Shown here: positions 14,574-20,383 of the stretch, in pieces
Layout: each line of letters begins with the position of its first letter
How positions within the stretch are numbered: position 1 is the stretch's first letter
Assembly: GCA_035294465.1 (NCBI GenBank)
Contig: DATGKW010000110.1
Span: forward strand, 1-22,877
DNA: 22,877 nt
Direction: 5' to 3'
Source: Paraktedonobacter sp035294465
GTDB lineage: Bacteria > Chloroflexota > Ktedonobacteria > Ktedonobacterales > Ktedonobacteraceae
Made by a program: the position numbers and the translations under genes
The notes under the pieces: generated by a model
Database searches by the model: none
What the model was told of the DNA's origin: nothing
Seen by the model: only the letters and a program-made list of their open reading frames with translations

Positions 14574-17500
14574 ATGCTTGAAGTAAACGATTTTAACGCT
14601 ATTCGTATCAGCCTGGCCAGCCCTGAGCAAATTCGTAGCTGGAGCTATGGCGAGGTCACGAAACCGGAAACGATTAACTACCGCACACTCAAACCAGAGA
14701 AAGATGGTCTCTTCTGCGAGCGCATCTTTGGCCCTACGAAGGACTGGGAGTGTTACTGCGGCAAATATAAACGCGTCCGTTTTAAAGGAATTGTTTGTGA
14801 TAAATGTGGAGTAGAGGTTGCTCGCTCAAAGGTGCGCCGTGAGCGCATGGGGCACATCGAGCTGGCCTCCCCGGTGAGCCATATCTGGTACTTTAAAGGG
14901 ACACCCAGCCGCATTGGCCTCCTGCTGGATCTTTCGCCGCGTAATCTGGAGCGCATTCTCTACTTTGCTCTGTATGTTGTAACTCATATCGACGAGGAGG
15001 CCCGTCAGGCTGAGTTAATGCACCTGGACGAGGAGCTTGTCGCTCTGGAGCAGAACCTGGATGAGAAGGTTGTCGAGCGCGTGGAAAACTTGAAAGGCCA
15101 GCGCGAGATTGATATCCAGGATGTGCGCTCGCGTCTCGTCAGTGGGAGGCGCGAGATTGAGGCTCGTCGCGAACAGGACCTGGAGGCGGCGCGCAGTGCT
15201 GAGAGTGAAATCCGTACACTTCTGCGCAATTTGATGGGGAAGGAAACGGAAAACGAGATCATTTTTGAGCTAACCGGTCAGACTATTGTCAAGGCCGGCG
15301 ATACGGTCACTCCCAAACATCTGGAGTTACTAGAGCGCATCGCCGAGACCAGCAGGAATGATATCGCCGAAAACGCCCGTCAGGAGATCCGCACCCTTGA
15401 GGAGGAGGTTGAACGCGATGCCGAACTCAAGACGCTCGACTATCAAGGGCAGATTGATAACGCGCAGACCCAGCTTGAGTCGCAGCGCACCGACCGCCGT
15501 CAACGCCTTGAGCAACTGCGTCGCGATCTGGAGGGGCTGAAGAAGATGGACCTCCTGCAGGAGGGCCGCTATCGCGAACTGCGCGATGCCTTCGGCTCGT
15601 CCGTCTTCCGTGCTGGCATGGGTGCGGAAGCCGTGCGCGAGTTGATCGCTGATATTGATCTGGAGAAACTGGCGAACGATCTGCGCCACGAGATCAGCTC
15701 AACCGTGGGCCAGCGCCGCAAGAAGGCAACCAAGCGTCTGAAAGTCGTGGAGGCTTTCCGCAAGTCTGGTACTTCGCCGGAATGGATGATCCTTACTGTG
15801 CTACCGGTGCTGCCGCCCGATCTGCGCCCGATGGTGCAGCTCGATGGCGGGCGCTTCGCGACTTCGGATCTCAACGATCTTTACCGGCGTGTGATCAACC
15901 GCAACAATCGTCTCAAGCGCTTGCTGGAACTGGGCGCGCCTGAAATCATCATTCGCAACGAGAAGCGCATGCTGCAGGAAGCCTGCGATGCTCTGATTGA
16001 TAATGGCCGTCGTGGTCGAGCCGTAGCTGGTTCCGGCAATCACAAACTCAAGAGCTTGTCCGACATGCTCAAGGGTAAACAGGGACGCTTCCGCCAGAAT
16101 TTGCTGGGTAAGCGTGTGGACTACTCTGGCCGCTCAGTGATCGTGGTTGGTCCCGACCTGAAGCTGCATCAGTGCGGCCTGCCCAAGAAAATGGCCCTGG
16201 AACTCTTCAAACCGTTTGTCATGCGCAAACTGGTTGAGCAGAACTTTGCGCACAATATCAAGAGCGCCAAGCGGTTTGTCGAGCGCGTCAAGCCAGAAGT
16301 CTGGGATGTGCTGGAAGAGGTTATCAAGGATCATCCGGTCCTGCTGAACCGTGCTCCTACGCTGCACCGTCTGGGCATTCAAGCCTTCGAGGCAGTGCTG
16401 GTTGAGGGCAGCGCTATTCAGTTGCATCCGCTTGTCTGTTCGGCCTTCAATGCCGACTTCGACGGAGACCAGATGGCCGTTCATGTACCGCTGTCCGACA
16501 AGGCTCAGGACGAGGCACGCCGCTTTATGCTCTCAACACGCAATCTGCTGGCTCCGTCCACCGGCGAACCGTCGATTGGCGCCAGTCAGGATATGGTGCT
16601 TGGCTGCTTCTACTTGACGCAGGATCGCCCGGATAAAAAGGGTGAAGGACGTGTTTTCACTGATACAACCGAAGCTCTGCTGGCCTTCCATCACGGCCAC
16701 ATCGATCTTCAGGCCCTGATCAGGGTGCGCCTGGGCGATGTCGCCGTCTATAACGATGCGCCACCGGCCAGGCCAGTTCCATCCAATGGCAAGCTGGTGC
16801 AAACGACTGTAGGGCGTATCATTTTTAACGAAGCGTTGCCTGAGCGGCTGCGCTTTAAAAACTACGCCATGAAAAAAGAGAACCTGAAGCAGGTGATTGG
16901 CGAGTGCTTTAAAGAATATGGGCGCGCGAGGACGGCTGAGCTGGCTGACGAGATTAAACGTCTGGGCTTCTCCTATGCTACCCGCTACGGCGTGACCATC
17001 GCAATTAGCGATGTAATTGTACCTACGGGCAAGCAAGAGGAACTGGCCAAGGCCGATGCAAAGATCGCCGAACTGGAAGAGCAGTATCGTGAAGGTCTGA
17101 TCACCGATAACGAGAAATATCAACAGACGGTTGATGCCTGGAACGAAGCGACTGAGAACGTGACCAAGATGGTAGAAGGCGTGCTCGATCCTTATGGCTC
17201 GATCTACACCATTGCCAAGTCAGGCGCGACCAAGGCGAAGTTCCAGCAGATTCGCCAGCTCTCCGGTATGCGCGGTCTGATGGCTAGCCCGTCTGGTAAA
17301 ATCATCGATGTGCCGATCCGTGGAAACTTCCGCGAAGGCCTGAGCGTCCTGGAGTACTTTATCAGTAGTCACGGCGCACGTAAAGGTCTGGCTGATACCG
17401 CCTTGAGAACTGCGGAGTCCGGCTACCTCACTCGCCGCCTGATCGACGTGGCGCAGGATGTCATCGTTACAGAGGAGGACTGCGGAACCACCGAAGGTAT

Positions 17501-18902
17501 TCTGGTCACGAATGCTGATAGCAAAGATATGATGTTGCCGGATATGCGGGATCGGCTGAAGGGGCGTATTCTCCTGGAGGCGGTTCCTGGGCTTGATAAT
17601 GTCGAGCCCGGCGATGAACTGACCGACGATATTGTCGAGCAGATTATGAGCCTGGGCATTGAAGCCGTACGCGTGCGCTCTGTGCTGGGCTGTTTAAGCC
17701 CGCGCGGCGTCTGTCGCAAATGCTATGGGCGTGACCTGGCCGCTAACGAGCTGGTCAGGCTGGGCGCGGCGGTTGGTATTATCGCTGCCCAATCAATCGG
17801 CGAACCTGGCACGCAGCTTACTATGCGTACCTTCCATACCGGTGGTATAGCGGGTGCGCAGGGCGACATCACCCAGGGCTTGCCACGCGTCGAAGAACTC
17901 TTCGAGGCGCGTGTGCCGAAAGATAAAGCTGAGATCAGCGAGATCGATGGTGTCGTTGAAATCATCAAAGATGAGGCTACGGGCCAGCGCACCGTGCGCG
18001 TTGTTTCGGTCACCGACATCTTTGACGAGTATCCACTGCCCAGGGGGAGCCAGGTGCTGGTGAGCGATCACGAGCAGGTGCAGAAGGGTCAGGTTATCGC
18101 GCTGATGCCGGCCGAAGATGGCAATGAGCCGCAGGGTGTGGAGGCCCGCACCGAAGGCGAGGTTCTCCTCAATGCCGATGGTCTGTTGAGCATCCGCTCT
18201 GAGGAGCGCGATGAACGCTCGTACCCGATTCCGGCGGCGCGTAGCATAACCGTGAGCCAGGGACAGAAGATTCATGCAGGCACGGCCATTACCGCCGGCC
18301 AGCGCGATCCTCAGGATGTCCTGCGCATCCAGGGGCGCGAAGCGGTGCAGATGTACCTCGTCAAAGAGGTGCAGCGCGTCTACCGCAATACCGGCGTGTA
18401 TATCAATGATAAGCACATCGAAGTCATCTGTCGCCAGATGCTGCGACGTGTGAAAGTGGATGAGCCGGGCGATACTGAGATGTTGCCCAACGATCTGGTT
18501 GATCGCTTCGTCTATGCTGACACCAACGCGCGCGTGCTGGCCGAAGGCGGCGAGCCGGCTACCGCTCAGACCGTCCTGCTGGGTGTTACCAAGGCGTCAC
18601 TCAATACCGATAGCTTCCTGGCCGCAGCCTCTTTCCAGGAGACTACTCGCGTGCTTACCGAGGCGGCAATCGAGGCGCAGACCGATCATCTGGTCGGCCT
18701 CAAGGAGAACGTCATAATCGGGAAACTCATCCCAGCTGGTTCAGGCATTGTCCAGCGCCGCCGCGAGCAGCTCGCGCGCCAGCAAGCTGCAGCAGCTCGT
18801 TTGAACGCGCAGCCGAGTGTCGCCAGTGTTGGAGTTGGAGCGACCGCTGGCGCTGGTGCTGGTACTCTTGGTCTGACTCTTGACAGCCTGGATAATGAGT
18901 GA
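14574..18902 (+). CDS. rpoC: DNA-directed RNA polymerase subunit beta'
   Basis: The protein has 1442 residues, longer than the roughly 1200 of Bacillus. It forms the clamp and carries the catalytic magnesium site NADFDGD (626-632; Asp628, Asp630, Asp632). The N-terminal zinc ribbon uses Cys60, Cys62, Cys75 and Cys78. The second zinc site uses Cys970, Cys1040, Cys1047 and Cys1050. The bridge-helix/trigger-loop region (IIAAQSIGEPGTQLTMRTFHTGG, about 1069-1091, includes the conserved TMRTFHTG) has no large insertion. Between residues about 140 and 346 the chain has some 160 extra residues over E. coli: charged coiled-coil-like stretches around a short beta-rich stretch (about 226-248). The tail (1399-1442) is Ala/Gly-rich. 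AGGAGG stands 4 bases before the ATG. It is co-transcribed with rpoB across a 151-base gap. Confidence 0.98.
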   Translation: MLEVNDFNAIRISLASPEQIRSWSYGEVTKPETINYRTLKPEKDGLFCERIFGPTKDWECYCGKYKRVRFKGIVCDKCGVEVARSKVRRERMGHIELASPVSHIWYFKGTPSRIGLLLDLSPRNLERILYFALYVVTHIDEEARQAELMHLDEELVALEQNLDEKVVERVENLKGQREIDIQDVRSRLVSGRREIEARREQDLEAARSAESEIRTLLRNLMGKETENEIIFELTGQTIVKAGDTVTPKHLELLERIAETSRNDIAENARQEIRTLEEEVERDAELKTLDYQGQIDNAQTQLESQRTDRRQRLEQLRRDLEGLKKMDLLQEGRYRELRDAFGSSVFRAGMGAEAVRELIADIDLEKLANDLRHEISSTVGQRRKKATKRLKVVEAFRKSGTSPEWMILTVLPVLPPDLRPMVQLDGGRFATSDLNDLYRRVINRNNRLKRLLELGAPEIIIRNEKRMLQEACDALIDNGRRGRAVAGSGNHKLKSLSDMLKGKQGRFRQNLLGKRVDYSGRSVIVVGPDLKLHQCGLPKKMALELFKPFVMRKLVEQNFAHNIKSAKRFVERVKPEVWDVLEEVIKDHPVLLNRAPTLHRLGIQAFEAVLVEGSAIQLHPLVCSAFNADFDGDQMAVHVPLSDKAQDEARRFMLSTRNLLAPSTGEPSIGASQDMVLGCFYLTQDRPDKKGEGRVFTDTTEALLAFHHGHIDLQALIRVRLGDVAVYNDAPPARPVPSNGKLVQTTVGRIIFNEALPERLRFKNYAMKKENLKQVIGECFKEYGRARTAELADEIKRLGFSYATRYGVTIAISDVIVPTGKQEELAKADAKIAELEEQYREGLITDNEKYQQTVDAWNEATENVTKMVEGVLDPYGSIYTIAKSGATKAKFQQIRQLSGMRGLMASPSGKIIDVPIRGNFREGLSVLEYFISSHGARKGLADTALRTAESGYLTRRLIDVAQDVIVTEEDCGTTEGILVTNADSKDMMLPDMRDRLKGRILLEAVPGLDNVEPGDELTDDIVEQIMSLGIEAVRVRSVLGCLSPRGVCRKCYGRDLAANELVRLGAAVGIIAAQSIGEPGTQLTMRTFHTGGIAGAQGDITQGLPRVEELFEARVPKDKAEISEIDGVVEIIKDEATGQRTVRVVSVTDIFDEYPLPRGSQVLVSDHEQVQKGQVIALMPAEDGNEPQGVEARTEGEVLLNADGLLSIRSEERDERSYPIPAARSITVSQGQKIHAGTAITAGQRDPQDVLRIQGREAVQMYLVKEVQRVYRNTGVYINDKHIEVICRQMLRRVKVDEPGDTEMLPNDLVDRFVYADTNARVLAEGGEPATAQTVLLGVTKASLNTDSFLAAASFQETTRVLTEAAIEAQTDHLVGLKENVIIGKLIPAGSGIVQRRREQLARQQAAAARLNAQPSVASVGVGATAGAGAGTLGLTLDSLDNE

Positions 18903-18908
18903 TAGTAT
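18880..18908 (+). promoter_or_regulatory. Candidate internal promoter in the rpoC 3' end, for rpsL onward
   Basis: A perfect TTGACA (18880-18885), a 17-base spacer and TAGTAT (18903-18908, 4 of 6 matches including both ends) straddle the rpoC stop codon. It would start transcription near 18915 and let rpsL-rpsG-fusA be made independently of rpoBC. Confidence 0.45.
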
Positions 18909-18943
18909 GGTTTCGGATTTTTAGAAAAATATAAAACTGTAGT

Positions 18944-19000
18944 CATGCCCCGCGTTGTCTGGTCATGCCTATGCTGGAGAAGGTCGGGCAACGCGGCATG
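18944..19000 (+). promoter_or_regulatory. 12-bp hairpin in the rpsL leader
   Basis: CATGCC (18944-18949) and GCGTTG (18952-18957), separated by a CC bulge, pair with CAACGC (18989-18994) and GGCATG (18995-19000). The loop is 31 nt. The helix is followed by TTGTTTGTCTTG, so it may attenuate transcription, or it may bind a regulator ahead of the rpsL start at 19034. Confidence 0.55.
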
Positions 19001-19033
19001 TTGTTTGTCTTGTATGGTAGGGAGAATCGGTCA

Positions 19034-19477
19034 TTGCCGACGATTAATCAGCTGATTCGTAAGGGCCGCGCTCGGAAAAAGAGCAAGATCAAGGCCCCGG
19101 CGCTCTTGTATTCGTACAATGCGCTGAAGAACCGGACAACCCGTCTGAAAGGGTCGCCGCAGAAGCGCGGCGTTTGTACTCAGGTGCGCACGATGAATCC
19201 GAAAAAGCCGAATTCGGCAATGCGCAAAATTGCTCGCGTTCGCCTGAGCAATCAGATGGAAGTTACGGCTTATATTCCTGGTGAGGGGCATAATTTACAG
19301 GAACACTCCGTTGTGCTCATACGTGGTGGTCGTGTGAAGGATTTGCCGAGTGTGCGCTATCACATTGTCCGTGGGACGCTGGATAGCGACGGGGTTTCCA
19401 AGCGCCGCCGTGGCCGTTCCAAGTATGGAGCGAAACGGCCAAAGCCAGGAGCAGGTGCTCCGGCGAAGGGCAGGTAG
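19034..19477 (+). CDS. rpsL: 30S ribosomal protein S12
   Basis: From the TTG at 19034 the protein has 147 residues and begins PTINQLIRKGR after the initiator, the universal S12 opening. AGGGAG (19019-19024) lies 9 bases before it. A longer frame from the ATG at 18965 adds 23 residues that match nothing in S12 and overlaps the leader hairpin, so it is rejected. S12 sits at the decoding centre of the small subunit. Landmarks: NPKKPNSAMRKIARVRL (55-71), GEGHNLQEHS (83-92), and VKDLPSVRYH (101-110) with Asp103 at the site that is often beta-methylthiolated. Compared with E. coli there is an insertion of about 13 residues between APA (21-23) and LKGSPQKRG (38-46). Asn55 and Ser106 replace E. coli Thr40 and Gly91. 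Confidence 0.97.
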   Translation: MPTINQLIRKGRARKKSKIKAPALLYSYNALKNRTTRLKGSPQKRGVCTQVRTMNPKKPNSAMRKIARVRLSNQMEVTAYIPGEGHNLQEHSVVLIRGGRVKDLPSVRYHIVRGTLDSDGVSKRRRGRSKYGAKRPKPGAGAPAKGR

Positions 19478-19509
19478 TATCCTGGCCGGGTCTATCTAGA
19501 TAAGCAGTT

Positions 19510-19551
19510 GATGCAGGGCACGCTTGAACGATGTGATGTATTCCCTGCATC
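19510..19551 (+). repeat. Perfect 9-bp hairpin, rpsL-rpsG spacer
   Basis: GATGCAGGG (19510-19518) pairs with CCCTGCATC (19543-19551), loop of 24 in which CAC/GTG can pair further. The distance from the rpsL stop codon is 32 bases. It is followed by GGTTGCTCCC, not a T-run, so it is not a standard terminator. Confidence 0.65.
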
Positions 19552-19609
19552 GGTTGCTCCCCCTCTTATCGGGCCAACCAACCCGGATAACGCAAAGGGT
19601 GTTTGAAAA

Positions 19610-19666
19610 AGCGAAGAACGATACCACCTGAACGCCTCAGGCAGGTCGGAACAAGGGTTCGTCGCT
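19610..19666 (+). repeat. Long helix with internal hairpin, rpsL-rpsG spacer
   Basis: AGCGAAGAAC (19610-19619) pairs with GTTCGTCGCT (19657-19666): nine pairs and one A-G mismatch. Within it ACCTG (19626-19630) can pair with CAGGT (19642-19646), or CCTGA (19627-19631) with TCAGG (19637-19641). A local GAAC/GTTC hairpin (19649-19660) competes with the outer helix. Confidence 0.55.
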
Positions 19667-19674
19667 GAATGAAT

Positions 19675-19710
19675 CAGGAAGGAACGCGGGCCTCGAGCCT
19701 TTCTTTCCTG
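19675..19710 (+). repeat. Strong 10-bp hairpin, rpsL-rpsG spacer
   Basis: CAGGAAGGAA (19675-19684) pairs with the complementary 3' arm ending TTTCCTG (19701-19710), one G-U pair. An upper stem GGC/GCC encloses CTCGA. Long helices of this kind are often RNase III cut sites between ribosomal protein cistrons. Confidence 0.6.
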
Positions 19711-19793
19711 GATGCGACGAGAAGCGGGTGTTCTCCTCTGCTCACATTTCGGCCTCGAAACATCATGTGCAGATGGATAGGCACTCGTCTGTA

Positions 19794-19841
19794 GGCGTCC
19801 GTTAGAGACCATAAACGGAGGTTTGTGGTTGAAGCGACGCC
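19794..19841 (+). promoter_or_regulatory. Two mutually exclusive helices just before rpsG
   Basis: GGCGTC (19794-19799) can pair with GACGCC (19836-19841), which is followed by TTTTG. TCCGTT (19798-19803) can instead pair with AACGGA (19814-19819). They share 19798-19799 and cannot form together. The second covers part of a GGAGG sequence at 19817-19821. This is the logic of a switch, but helices are only six pairs each. Confidence 0.35.
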
Positions 19842-19864
19842 TTTTGTGGTGTCTGCTACCTTAA
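19829..19864 (+). CDS. Possible leader peptide of 11 residues before rpsG
   Basis: A perfect GGAGG (19817-19821) stands 7 bases before TTG at 19829, which opens an 11-codon frame (MKRRLLWCLLP) ending TAA at 19862-19864, in the same frame as rpsG. An earlier in-frame TTG at 19823 would give 13 residues. Ending 39 bases before rpsG, it might affect folding of the spacer or keep ribosomes loaded. The Shine-Dalgarno sequence without another start is the only real evidence. Confidence 0.25.
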   Translation: MKRRLLWCLLP

Positions 19865-19903
19865 ATCAAGTTTGTTTAAACGCAAAAGAAAGGCGGGAGA
19901 GCC

Positions 19904-20374
19904 TTGCCAAGACGGAAGAGAGCAATACGGCGAACAGAACTGCCGGACGCGAAGTTTAACAGCAAGAATGTCAATCGCTTTATAGGGAAATTGATGCTCA
20001 ATGGCAAACGCAGTCTGGCCGAGCGCATTCTCTATGATTCCTTTGATATCATCGAGGCTAAGCAAAAACGCCCACCCCTCGATGTGTTCGATCAAGCTGT
20101 GAAAAATGCAACACCCAACCTGGAAGTAAAACCTCGACGTGTCGGCGGCTCTACTTATCAGGTGCCCGTGGAGATCCGCAAAGAGCGCGGTAATGCACTG
20201 GCAATGCGCTGGCTGATTCGTTCGGCTCGCGCGCGCACGGGAAGATCTATGTCGGAGAAACTTGCCAGTGAGTTGATGGACGCTGCCGCTGGTCAAGGAG
20301 CAACCATTAGGAAACGTGAGGAAACCCACAAAATGGCGGAGTCTAACAAAGCCTTCGCTCATTATCGCTGGTAA
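19904..20374 (+). CDS. rpsG: 30S ribosomal protein S7
   Basis: The protein has 156 residues from the TTG at 19904. The opening PRRKRAIRRTELPDAKF and the end ESNKAFAHYRW are standard for S7. The core motif EVKPRRVGGSTYQVPVE (74-90) and the MRWLIRSARARTGRSM stretch (101-116) are intact. S7 binds the 3' domain of 16S rRNA, starts head assembly and contacts the E site. In E. coli it represses its own operon. GGGAG (19895-19899) precedes the TTG by 4 bases. No ATG or GTG alternative in frame would keep the conserved N-terminus. fusA follows after 9 bases, so translation of fusA probably depends on S7 translation. Confidence 0.97.
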   Translation: MPRRKRAIRRTELPDAKFNSKNVNRFIGKLMLNGKRSLAERILYDSFDIIEAKQKRPPLDVFDQAVKNATPNLEVKPRRVGGSTYQVPVEIRKERGNALAMRWLIRSARARTGRSMSEKLASELMDAAAGQGATIRKREETHKMAESNKAFAHYRW

Positions 20375-20383
20375 ATATATATC

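Larger units (their letters stand above)
19478..19903 (+). ncRNA. Highly structured 426-nt rpsL-rpsG intercistronic RNA
   Basis: No protein gene of credible size is seen here. Several pairings occur in order: a 9-bp hairpin (19510-19551); TATC-GGG (19567-19573) with CCCGGATA (19582-19589), one G bulged; a 9-pair helix closing a multi-hairpin domain (19610-19666); a 10-bp hairpin (19675-19710); and two competing helices near the rpsG end (19794-19841). In E. coli the rpsL-rpsG spacer is about a quarter as long and binds S7 for feedback control. The same role here is plausible but no conserved S7 site was recognised. Confidence 0.5.

Noticed and set aside
18965..19033. ATG start adding 23 residues to S12
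   Set aside because: The extra residues match no S12 and fall in a hairpin. The TTG at 19034 fits the family start and has a well-spaced AGGGAG.
19825..19959. 44-codon GTG frame overlapping the rpsG start
   Set aside because: The GTG is only 3 bases from GGAGG, and the frame overlaps rpsG with no recognisable product.
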